Shown here one piece after another: positions 37,263 to 45,868 of a DNA stretch of 64,000 nt (within the stretch, counting starts at the first letter, position 1; each line of letters begins with the position of its first letter). The stretch is from contig JAGAMD010000006.1 of the NCBI GenBank assembly GCA_017624905.1, forward strand, positions 36,641 through 100,640. Direction: 5' to 3'. This DNA comes from Clostridia bacterium. Lineage in GTDB: Bacteria > Bacillota > Clostridia > Oscillospirales > CAG-272. The notes under the pieces are model-generated. The model was given only the letters and a program-made list of their open reading frames with translations, had not been told where the DNA came from and searched no databases. A program made the translations under genes and the position numbers.

Positions 37263-40200
37263 CTAAAACTTTAGCTCAACCTCTTTCGCCATCGGCACTG
37301 AGTATAGACAAACCTTGTCAACCTTTCTTTCGAAAATAGCTTCCATAGCTTGTTTATAATAGGATAGCTGTCTTGTGTATCGCTCGGTTAAAACCTGCAC
37401 ATAGTTGTACTTATTAACCTTGTCGGTCTTGTAGTCAACTAATACGAGCTTGTCATTTTCGTCTATGAAAACAGCATCGACAACACCTTGTACAAGAACC
37501 TTTTGCTTCTTTAAATCAGGATCTTCTGTAAATTCAGTTGCATCAACCATAGCATTAAATCTAAACTCTCGTTTAAACAGCTTAGCTTTTTTCATATCAT
37601 TAAATAGCTTCGAGGAAACAAAATTCTCAATGTGCTCCTTGTTTATAAGCTCAGCATCAGCTTCTGATATAAAGGCCTCATCCTTTAAGTTCTTTAATTC
37701 ATCATCAAAGCCATTTTCTTCGAGATTTTTAAAATTACAGAACTGCATAAATACGTGAGTTGCAGTACCCTTATCAGCTCCTGTGGCTTCTTCTTCCTCG
37801 ACACCTAAAAATTTAGGCTTTCTTTTTAGCTCCTTAGTTAAATCAATCTCGTCGTTTTCATTCTTATCAAGAATGTTTTCCTTTAGCTTAGATACGCTTA
37901 GCTTTGATGGTATTTTTCTTAAGTAATCGTATTTATATTCAAAGTCGAAGCGCCTTTTTAAGGTTTCTTGCATTTGCTTTATTAGGTCACTATTAAGCTC
38001 TTTTTCTTCACTTTTTTGTGTTGTGCTTGAGTTAATTAGATTGTCCATATCAATGATTGGAAAATCCACATAATCACGTGGCAAATACAAAGCATTATAA
38101 ATATAATCAAGATAAGATTTTAGCGAGTAAACATAGAGAGGAGAGGAATATGGGGCAAACGTGCTCGTTGTGGCTTTGTATTCATTTAGATTATCTACTG
38201 ATGCTGTTACAATTAGCTTGCCTTTTGCTCTTGTCATAGCAACGTAAAGAATGCGCATTTCCTCTTCCTTGCCGGCACGGTCAATTGCAGTTGTAGCGAT
38301 TTTTCTAAGTATTGTTTTATACTTAACTAAGCTACCAGTGTTCCCAACATAGCCTATAATACCTAGTCTTTTGTCGAACAAAAGGTCGTCCATCTTTTCA
38401 TTGAAGTAGAACTCACCCTCTGCATTACAAAGGAAGCAATATTCAAATTCAAGTCCCTTGGATGCGTGTATTGTCATAATTCTTACATAATCATTTGGAT
38501 TTGTAAACACAGCTTCCTTGCTTCTTGAGTCTTTAATGCCTTCTATGTAATTTAAAAATTTATAAAGCCCCTTGTATGATGAGCTTTCATATTCTCTTGC
38601 ATGGTTATATAGCTTTATTAAATCTCTTTTTTCGCTTCTTGAAGAGTTGGTAAGGCCACAAGCACTCATAACAAATGAAATTGCATCAAATGAATTGAGC
38701 TTCTTAATTTCGTTTTGCATAAGAAGTAGCTTTTTTTGGAACTTTTCTATTTTTTCAATAATTTCTTCTTCGCCCTCGTAGCTTTGAAGAGCAGTGTATA
38801 GAGGTAAACCGCCCTTACTTGCTTTACGAATTTTTAAAAGGTCATCAGCGGTGAAATTAAACACAGGGGAGCATAAAGCACCTGCTAGATAAGTATCCTT
38901 ATATGGATTGTCGATTGTGTTAAGGATTGATAAGAGCAACAAAACATGTGGCTTTTCAAAAAATTTAACATCATCAACATATTCAGTGTCAATTCCAAGC
39001 TTAGAAAGAGCATTAATATAATATTTTTTATATTTGCCCTTGCGTATCAAGATGGCAATATCAGAAAGCTTAATATTTAGCTTTCCATTGTCGTAAGTGT
39101 GAGCTTTGATTATCTCAGCTATTCTTTGGGCTACATATTTAGCTTGAAGAATATTCTTTTGCTCCTTTAATTTTTCGTTGTCCTCTTCTTCAAATGTAGA
39201 GAAGTCAAGCAAGCAAACCTCAGTATTTCGTGGATTGTATGGATTCTTTTCGTCGTAAAATTTACTTTTAATCAAATTGTCCTTCATACTGTAAGGAATG
39301 CCGAAGGAATTAAAAAACATATAGTTTGAAACATCATTAGATGTTTTGATTACACTCTCGTCGCATCTAAAGTTGTCAGACATAAATATAGTTTTTCCGT
39401 TCTCGCCTTTATCCTCTGTGTCAGTTACGTCCTCAAAGCTGTTTCTATAACTAGAGAATATTTCAGGCTCAGCAGAACGGAAGCGATAAATACTTTGCTT
39501 AATATCGCCAACCATAAATCTGTTGTTTCTTGAAATGGATGCGAAAATCTCGTCTTGAAGAGCGTTAGTGTCTTGATATTCATCAATATAAATCTCATCG
39601 TATTTGAGCGAGATTTCCTTTGCAAGTGGTGTTGGCTTGCCGTTTGGCTCAACTAAAAGCTGATGGGTATATCTTTCAAGGTCGTTAAAGTCGCAAATAC
39701 CATATTTGCGCTTTCTTTCCTTATATCTTTTCTCGAATACAACTAAAATGTTGTAAATTGCTTTGCATATTCTATTGTTGTACTTGAAAACAAGATCAAG
39801 CGTCGGTTTAGCATAGGAGAAAAAGTCATCCTTTAGCTTTTGGTGTCGCTTTTTGAAATCTTTACGAATTTCTTTAACAAAAGCAATATTTTCAATTGCA
39901 CTTTTGTTTATGTCTTGGGTAAGATCATTGGGATTATAATCTACAAAAACACGCTTTATTCCTAAATAAGTGGCATCCTGTGTCGCTTTTTCAAGCTCTT
40001 CTATCTGTGCAAGATCTCCCGTGATAGCATCCAAAAACTTAGGTGTACCATCTTTTAAAAGAACCTCGTCGCGTATTTTTTCATAAATAGGACGGAAATG
40101 GTTTATAAGCATACTTATTTCGTTGATAATTATCTCACCATAAACTGTTTGCATAAAATCAACATAACTATCTTGCGTAATAAGTAGAGTATCAAGGAAT

Positions 40201-40763
40201 TTTGGTGTGCTTGATAGCTTTTCATAAAGAGTGAGTAGCTTGTTATCAAGTGCATCGTTTTTAGATATTTGTGAATAGCAATCACAAATAATCAAGAAGT
40301 CCTCGCTGGGAGTCTTCATTTCATAAAGCTCCTCAATAACCTCCTTCATAACCTCTTTCTTGATGTAGTCTATTTCGTTTTCTTCACCAATTCTAAAATC
40401 GCTATCTAGTGGTAGTTTGTTAAAATTAGGCTTTATAACATTAAGACAAAAGCTGTGAATTGTTGAAATATCGGCTATGCTTGTATTAACAATCTGCTTA
40501 CGCAAAAATTCCTTTTTGTCCTCTGAACACGTATGTAGTGCCGTTACAATAGCATCAGTAATGTCGCTTTTTAGTTTGTTAGCGGCTTCCTTTGTAAAGG
40601 TAACAATAAGCTTTTTTGTAATATCTTCCTCGTCTTCAAGCAGCTTTTTGATAATTCGTGTGGTCAATGTGCGAGTTTTACCGGAGCCGGCGCCGGCAGA
40701 AATCAAAATGTCGCTACCAGTGTGCAAAACTGCCTTTCTTTGCGCATATGTAAGATCACTCAT
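37263..40763 (-). CDS. addA: ATP-dependent helicase/nuclease subunit A
   Basis: 1166 residues from ATG 40763. The N-terminal UvrD-type helicase has Walker A AGAGSGKT, DEYQDTNALQ and GDIKQSIYRFR, and the C-terminal PD-(D/E)XK nuclease has LVLVDYKTDK near residue 1090. With AddB it processes double-strand breaks for RecA. The open frame continues 29 codons upstream into addB, but the ATG at 40763 has AGGAGG about ten bases before it and gives the normal start MSDLTYAQRKAV. It overlaps addB by eight bases (ATGAGTGA), so translation is coupled. Confidence 0.95.
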   Translation of the reverse strand: MSDLTYAQRKAVLHTGSDILISAGAGSGKTRTLTTRIIKKLLEDEEDITKKLIVTFTKEAANKLKSDITDAIVTALHTCSEDKKEFLRKQIVNTSIADISTIHSFCLNVIKPNFNKLPLDSDFRIGEENEIDYIKKEVMKEVIEELYEMKTPSEDFLIICDCYSQISKNDALDNKLLTLYEKLSSTPKFLDTLLITQDSYVDFMQTVYGEIIINEISMLINHFRPIYEKIRDEVLLKDGTPKFLDAITGDLAQIEELEKATQDATYLGIKRVFVDYNPNDLTQDINKSAIENIAFVKEIRKDFKKRHQKLKDDFFSYAKPTLDLVFKYNNRICKAIYNILVVFEKRYKERKRKYGICDFNDLERYTHQLLVEPNGKPTPLAKEISLKYDEIYIDEYQDTNALQDEIFASISRNNRFMVGDIKQSIYRFRSAEPEIFSSYRNSFEDVTDTEDKGENGKTIFMSDNFRCDESVIKTSNDVSNYMFFNSFGIPYSMKDNLIKSKFYDEKNPYNPRNTEVCLLDFSTFEEEDNEKLKEQKNILQAKYVAQRIAEIIKAHTYDNGKLNIKLSDIAILIRKGKYKKYYINALSKLGIDTEYVDDVKFFEKPHVLLLLSILNTIDNPYKDTYLAGALCSPVFNFTADDLLKIRKASKGGLPLYTALQSYEGEEEIIEKIEKFQKKLLLMQNEIKKLNSFDAISFVMSACGLTNSSRSEKRDLIKLYNHAREYESSSYKGLYKFLNYIEGIKDSRSKEAVFTNPNDYVRIMTIHASKGLEFEYCFLCNAEGEFYFNEKMDDLLFDKRLGIIGYVGNTGSLVKYKTILRKIATTAIDRAGKEEEMRILYVAMTRAKGKLIVTASVDNLNEYKATTSTFAPYSSPLYVYSLKSYLDYIYNALYLPRDYVDFPIIDMDNLINSSTTQKSEEKELNSDLIKQMQETLKRRFDFEYKYDYLRKIPSKLSVSKLKENILDKNENDEIDLTKELKRKPKFLGVEEEEATGADKGTATHVFMQFCNFKNLEENGFDDELKNLKDEAFISEADAELINKEHIENFVSSKLFNDMKKAKLFKREFRFNAMVDATEFTEDPDLKKQKVLVQGVVDAVFIDENDKLVLVDYKTDKVNKYNYVQVLTERYTRQLSYYKQAMEAIFERKVDKVCLYSVPMAKEVELKF

Positions 40764-43700
40764 GCTCGTTGTTCCTCCTTCTACATAGGACATTGAAATT
40801 ACAGCTTTCACAAGCTGATTTGCCAAATGTGTCCTTTGGATTGGTTTCAAGCTTACCGCTGAATATGCCGTTTGATAATCTAGTGATACTTTCTGTCATT
40901 AAATCTCTATATCTATCAAATCCATCAAGTGGTATATAATAATATCTTTTTGTCTTTGGGGCAATAGAAGGCAAAAGCTTTGTGCCGGGTGATTTGTCTT
41001 GTGCTAATATTATCTTTTCGTCATCTAAGAACTTGCCTTTAAATAAGCTTTCCTTTTCAAGAGTTGTTGCTTCAAACGTTCGCATTTCAAGAAGGTTGTC
41101 ATTGATGTCATCATCTATAGTTAATTTGCCAATGTTTAGTGGGATGAAGAAAAATCCGGCAGGAACAAGTGTTCTTTGCTTGCCATCGTCGGTTTGTCCA
41201 ACAAGCCTTTTCTTAAAATCACAGCCATCATCCATATTCAAAAGAGAGAATAGGTATAGAGGGAGCTGTACATCCTCACCTTCTTTAAGAGCAGCTTCGG
41301 AAAACTTATGAGAACCAATTTTATAGTCAGCTACACGGATATATACTTTATCGCCGTCGGTGTAGGTGTCAATGCGGTCAGCCGTGCCTATCATATAAGC
41401 CTTTTTGCCATTATCTAAATCAAAGGTTAATGGTGGAACAAGCTCATTAGGATTAAAGTCCTTTTTGTAACGATAGTCATTTTTGTAGCCGAAATTAAGC
41501 TCTGTGTATTTAGGCTTAAACTCGGACTGCTTGAACTCCTCGACTAGCTTATTTATGTATATATACAAATTACGCTTTAATCTGTCAAAATGATGCAAGA
41601 GCTTGTTTGACATATGTACACCTTGACAAACTGATAAAACATATTTGTCGACCATGTCATCAATAATTTCTTTGATTTCGTCATAGGAAAGGTCAAAGAC
41701 CTTTTTTCTTGTGCTCTTTTTATCATCGTTTTCGTCTTCAATCATTCTGTTTACAAAATGCTCAAAAATGTTATGAACCAAAACACCAGAGTTTAGAGAA
41801 GAGAAAAACAATTCAGAATCTGCATTTAACTTTAGATATTGCTCAATATAATACTTGAATTTACAAGTAGAATAAAGCGAAAGCTGAGTTTGAGAAAGTC
41901 TTAATGTAGAGCCGAAAACACTATCGATAGTTGTAGAGCTTAATTCAGCATTTTCATTAGAAAAGTCCATAACCTTGTCAGGTAAGGTGTATTCCTCGTC
42001 TAATAGCTTTTCTACCTTTTTGGTTCTGTTTTTAAGCTCATTTGCAATAGCTTCCTTTAATTCGCCATTTACGGAACAATAGTATTGACTTGCAATATTT
42101 TCGTTGAAAATTTTTCTGTTTGCATTATGCTTTGTAACGTGAGCTCTTTTTACCTTTTTAAACAATGACTCGATACGCTTGTAACCGATAGATTTTTGAC
42201 GTGCACTACCATCAATAGCAGTAGTAAGAGCACAAACGTGAACGCCCTCGCTCGCAATCGCTAAGCTTGTCTTAAAGAACATAAGCTCGTCATCAGCTCT
42301 TTCCTTGTTAGTAGCAGAAAGAGTTATTTGGAATTTATCCTTTAGCTTATCTTTATCTGCATCAGTAAAGATAGAGTTGTCGGAAACAGTAGCAGGGAAA
42401 ACGCCCTCGTTAGCTCCTAAAATAAACACGTGTCGAATGTTTTCTGATCTAATTGAGTGAGCATCGGCAATTATAACATTGCCCTCGCCTGTTGGTATTG
42501 TGCCAACATTAGCATCTAAAAATGCGTAGTTAAAAAGAGTGATAAAGGTAGAAGTATCTACAGTTAAATCACCACAAATATGTGCAAGTGTATCAAGTGC
42601 ATCTAAAATTGCATCCCATATTTGAGAAAGAACATAAGCATCAGCCTTGTCAATATTTTTTCTTTCTTCCTCCAATAGTTCAACAATTTTATTGTTATTT
42701 AGAAAATTATATACAGCGGTAGCTAGGTCTACAACGCTTCCGCCACCATTAAATCCCTTTTCTAAAACCTCAAGCTTTTTAAAAATCCTTTTTTTTGTGG
42801 CAATAATACGCCCTAGCTTTTCTTCGTCAAATTCCTCGCTAAAGCCATTTGGATTAGCATTCCAATAGTCGGGATTTTGGAATTTTTCTCCATAAATATC
42901 CCAAAGAATTAAATAACTTTCAAGCTCGGAAATTTCATCAACAGTAATGTCATCAAAATAACCGCATTTAGCAAATGTAAGTAAATCCTCACGGCGATGG
43001 CTATCGATAAAATTCAGCGCACTAAAAATCATTTTTATAAGTGGCTTTGTAAGCCATTCGGAAGGAGCGGAGAAGAAGTGGGGAATATTATACTTTTTAA
43101 GAGTATAATTCAAAATACCCATATAATTTGAGGTGTTTCGAGCAATAATTGCAATATCTGAGTATTTATAGTCCTTTGTTTTGTTCATTATCAGCTTGCA
43201 AATCTCAGAGGCAACGTATTCACATTCCTCAAACTCGTCGCCACATAAAGCAAGAGTGATATTTTGGCTACCGGAAATTTTTTCTTTGGAAAAATCCCAA
43301 AGGTTTTTTGAAAGACATTTTAAATCCTTGTATTTGTGCTTTAAATCCTTATCAAAGGATATTGGCTTCTTGCATTGTTTACCAAGCTTTTTGCAAATAT
43401 CATTTATGATACGTGCGTTTTTGGCAATCATGCTAAACTGCGTTGTTTCCTCTGTTGCATAGGTAGGGCAATCAAATGCAAATGTTATATTACTAGCTGA
43501 ATTAATAATCTTTTCAAGTACATCAAGCTGAGCCTTTGAAAAACCGTAAAATGAATCAACATAAACGTTTTTGCCCTTAAAATAATTGTGCTCCTCAATC
43601 TTTTCGGCAAGCATAGTCATATTGTCATAAGGATCGCTTAGCTCGTATTTATCTACAAGTAGCCCTTCATAAGCTATCCAAATTTCCTTTAAATCTTCAA

Positions 43701-44367
43701 GCTTTGCTTTTAGTGAGTTGTTTGCATTAAGAGTGTTTATAACTGACTCAAGCTTTGATTTTGGTGAGATGTTTTTATCAAGATCGTTTACAATCTCCTC
43801 GAGAGTTGCTTTTAGCGAGTCCTCTTTATCAAGACTATTTATAGCATCCTCAAGCTTTGCTTTGGGTGATTCGTCTTTGTCAAGACTAGTTATAGCCTCA
43901 TCAAGCATTGCTTTTGGTGAGTCGTATTTGCCAAGACCATTTATAGCCTCATCAAGCTTTTTCATTGAAACAGAGTATGATTTAAACTCGCCGATAGTTT
44001 TTAAAAACATTTTTATGGAGCTTTTTTCGTGATTTTCTTCGATTTTATATGATTTTAACTTTCCCTCTAAACGACAATTACAAATTGCTTGATACATTAG
44101 CAAGATTTTTCCACTTTCAGTTACATAATTGTCCTTGAGTCCTCCAAACTCACGAAAAACCTTATTAGGTAAACGAGTAAAGTTAGTAACCTCACAGTAT
44201 AGCTGAGCAGTTGGCAAAAGAGAGGCTATTTGCCTCTCCTTGATTACTGTTTGTTGTTCCGGAACGATAAGAAAGGAGCTGATGCCCTTTTGAGCATCTT
44301 CCTTGATTTTTTCAAGAATATATGTGCTTTTTCCGGTTCCATAGTCGCCGTATAAAAACTGTACCAT
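40756..44367 (-). CDS. addB: ATP-dependent helicase/nuclease subunit B with internal tandem repeat
   Basis: 1203 residues. A P-loop GDYGTGKST is at residues 7-15, the exonuclease region includes VRVADYKIGSHKF near 1000, and the C-terminal Cys cluster (SACESCNFNVLC) that with an upstream Cys binds [4Fe-4S] is present. AddB partners AddA in end resection and Chi recognition. Residues 138-222 are five 17-residue repeats that I do not recognise as part of the family. The ribosome site GGGAGG overlaps the stop of the upstream gene, so the three genes form one operon. Confidence 0.93.
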   Translation of the reverse strand: MVQFLYGDYGTGKSTYILEKIKEDAQKGISSFLIVPEQQTVIKERQIASLLPTAQLYCEVTNFTRLPNKVFREFGGLKDNYVTESGKILLMYQAICNCRLEGKLKSYKIEENHEKSSIKMFLKTIGEFKSYSVSMKKLDEAINGLGKYDSPKAMLDEAITSLDKDESPKAKLEDAINSLDKEDSLKATLEEIVNDLDKNISPKSKLESVINTLNANNSLKAKLEDLKEIWIAYEGLLVDKYELSDPYDNMTMLAEKIEEHNYFKGKNVYVDSFYGFSKAQLDVLEKIINSASNITFAFDCPTYATEETTQFSMIAKNARIINDICKKLGKQCKKPISFDKDLKHKYKDLKCLSKNLWDFSKEKISGSQNITLALCGDEFEECEYVASEICKLIMNKTKDYKYSDIAIIARNTSNYMGILNYTLKKYNIPHFFSAPSEWLTKPLIKMIFSALNFIDSHRREDLLTFAKCGYFDDITVDEISELESYLILWDIYGEKFQNPDYWNANPNGFSEEFDEEKLGRIIATKKRIFKKLEVLEKGFNGGGSVVDLATAVYNFLNNNKIVELLEEERKNIDKADAYVLSQIWDAILDALDTLAHICGDLTVDTSTFITLFNYAFLDANVGTIPTGEGNVIIADAHSIRSENIRHVFILGANEGVFPATVSDNSIFTDADKDKLKDKFQITLSATNKERADDELMFFKTSLAIASEGVHVCALTTAIDGSARQKSIGYKRIESLFKKVKRAHVTKHNANRKIFNENIASQYYCSVNGELKEAIANELKNRTKKVEKLLDEEYTLPDKVMDFSNENAELSSTTIDSVFGSTLRLSQTQLSLYSTCKFKYYIEQYLKLNADSELFFSSLNSGVLVHNIFEHFVNRMIEDENDDKKSTRKKVFDLSYDEIKEIIDDMVDKYVLSVCQGVHMSNKLLHHFDRLKRNLYIYINKLVEEFKQSEFKPKYTELNFGYKNDYRYKKDFNPNELVPPLTFDLDNGKKAYMIGTADRIDTYTDGDKVYIRVADYKIGSHKFSEAALKEGEDVQLPLYLFSLLNMDDGCDFKKRLVGQTDDGKQRTLVPAGFFFIPLNIGKLTIDDDINDNLLEMRTFEATTLEKESLFKGKFLDDEKIILAQDKSPGTKLLPSIAPKTKRYYYIPLDGFDRYRDLMTESITRLSNGIFSGKLETNPKDTFGKSACESCNFNVLCRRRNNEHE
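43702..43956 (-). repeat. Five-copy 51-bp in-frame tandem repeat inside addB
   Basis: Five consecutive 51-base units encode LDEAINGLGKYDSPKAM, LDEAITSLDKDESPKAK, LEDAINSLDKEDSLKAT, LEEIVNDLDKNISPKSK and LESVINTLNANNSLKAK, followed by LEDL. On + the DNA shows repeated TATAGCCTCATCAAGC and TTTGTCAAGA. The first units are most alike and the later ones more diverged, as expected from stepwise expansion. The units look helical with a SPK turn. Confidence 0.92.
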
Positions 44368-44378
44368 ATTAGTCCTCC

Positions 44379-45692
44379 CTAAAATTTTGTCTTACTAAAT
44401 TCGTCAACATCTTGCCCACGCAAGGTCATATCATCTTCCCAAAGCAAAACGTTTCTTTTTATTGTTTCCTTGCCTCGCCAAGCAAACGGACGAGAGTTAA
44501 ATTCCTCATCAGTCATAGAATCAAGCTTTTTAGAGGTTAGACAGGATATTACATCGTCGTTGAAAAATTCAATAGGTGAGCATTTTGCATTCTTTGTGTA
44601 TGGACAAGCATTTTGTCAAGCTTCGCATCCCCAAACAGAGCCGTTTTTCAAAATTAACTCCTTTTCCTCGTCGGTTAATTCGCCCTTCTTTTGAGTGATA
44701 GCGGACAAGCAAACACGCTTTTTATCTATACCCTCATCTCTTGGTGCAATACAACCGGTAGGACACGCTTTTTTACAAGCCCCACAGTGTAAACATTCCT
44801 TCATTGGCTCTTCCTTTGCATAAGTAAGACCTAACTGCTTTGGAGTTAAGTTCGTGATACATTCAGCCAAGAAAACAAATGAAGAATATTTTTCGTTTAT
44901 AAGTAGACCATTGTCGCCCATAAAGCCAAGACCGCTGATACAAGCAGCGTGTACCTCGTCAATAGGTGAATGGTCAGCAAACACCTTGAATTTAGCATTT
45001 GGATATCTCTTGCTTATGTGAGCCTCAAGTCTTTTTGAAAGCTTGTCCACATAAAGATGGTAATCCTTAACGGATGCATAAGCAGTAAGGTTTTTAGGTG
45101 CTTTTCTAGGCTTATATGGTATAAGCATCATTACAACGTTAGAGCTTTCATCAAAACCATTTTTTTCAAGCAGATAGCTTTTTACGACCTTGCAACGAGA
45201 AAGTGGCACACAAGCGTGATATTCAATGCCCAAAGCATAAAGCAGCTTTGCAAAGCGATGCATTCTTTTCTTGCGGAACACTAAAAATTCCGACAAGATA
45301 AAATTCAAAATAACTATTGTTATGGTTACAATAAGCTTAATTAATAGGTTATACTCTTTTAAACTTAAGAAGTCAACAAGTAAAAGCATAAGGCCGGTGT
45401 TTAATAGACCTGTGCCAAGTCTTGCTATAACGAAGGAAAAAGCCTCGGAGATTATCACCATAGGGCGAAAGCTTCTGCTGTTAAAGACAAAAAGCTTGTT
45501 TGTAATAAAAGCAAAGGCAACGCTAAAAATCCAAGCAATTATATTTGAAGCAGTAGTTAAAAAGCCACCACTCAAAACGCTTGGCAGAACAAGGTTATAG
45601 AAAAGCCAATATGTGCCGAGGTCAACAAGAGTAGCAAGTACGCCACAAATTGTATATGAAATTAGCTTTTTGTATTTTTTAAAAAAATTCAT
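44379..45692 (-). CDS. GtrA-like / QueG-like iron-sulfur fusion with an in-frame UGA
   Basis: From ATG 45692 (GAAGGGGG upstream) the frame gives residues 1-about 135 of a GtrA-type four-helix membrane domain (YTICGVLATLVDLGTYWL, FVFNSRSF), then from MHRFAKLLYALGIEYHAC an epoxyqueuosine-reductase-like domain with ADHSPIDEVHAA, GDNGLLINEKYGS-like sequence and the 4Fe-4S motif CLHCGACKKACPTGCI. After WGCEA comes UGA (44618-44616), then QNACPYTKNAKC and about 80 more open codons to TAG 44379. UGA stands at the second Cys of CxxCxxxCP. TAG overlaps the addB ribosome site, so the long frame looks genuine. Selenocysteine, other recoding or a nonsense mutation are all possible. Confidence 0.6.
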
Positions 45693-45777
45693 AACAGCGC
45701 CCCCTTCTAAAAATATACTAATTATATTATATAAAAAACGACATACTTTGTCAAGGAAAAAAGGATGCAGAAAGTAC

Positions 45778-45806
45778 TTGCAAAAATATTTTTTATATGT
45801 TAGAAT
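45778..45806 (+). promoter_or_regulatory. Promoter of the topoisomerase-subunit gene
   Basis: TTGCAA (45778-45783), a 17-base spacer and TAGAAT (45801-45806), 63 bases before the start codon; ribosome site AAAAGGAGG at 45854-45862. Confidence 0.55.
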
Positions 45807-45868
45807 ATATCTATATATTGACAAAAAGTGCTAAATCGCATACTAAATGTGTGAAAAGGAGGATAATT

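Noticed and set aside
40764-40850. Upstream start of addA 29 codons inside addB
   Set aside because: It has no ribosome site and a non-family N-terminus; ATG 40763 has AGGAGG and the conserved start.
43702-43956. CRISPR array or minisatellite gene
   Set aside because: Units are contiguous without spacers and stay in the addB reading frame; it is a coding tandem repeat.
44379-45692. Genome-wide reassignment of UGA
   Set aside because: argH, tsa-neighbour and phage genes end in TGA with neatly overlapping next starts, so UGA is a normal stop. Only this one codon is odd.
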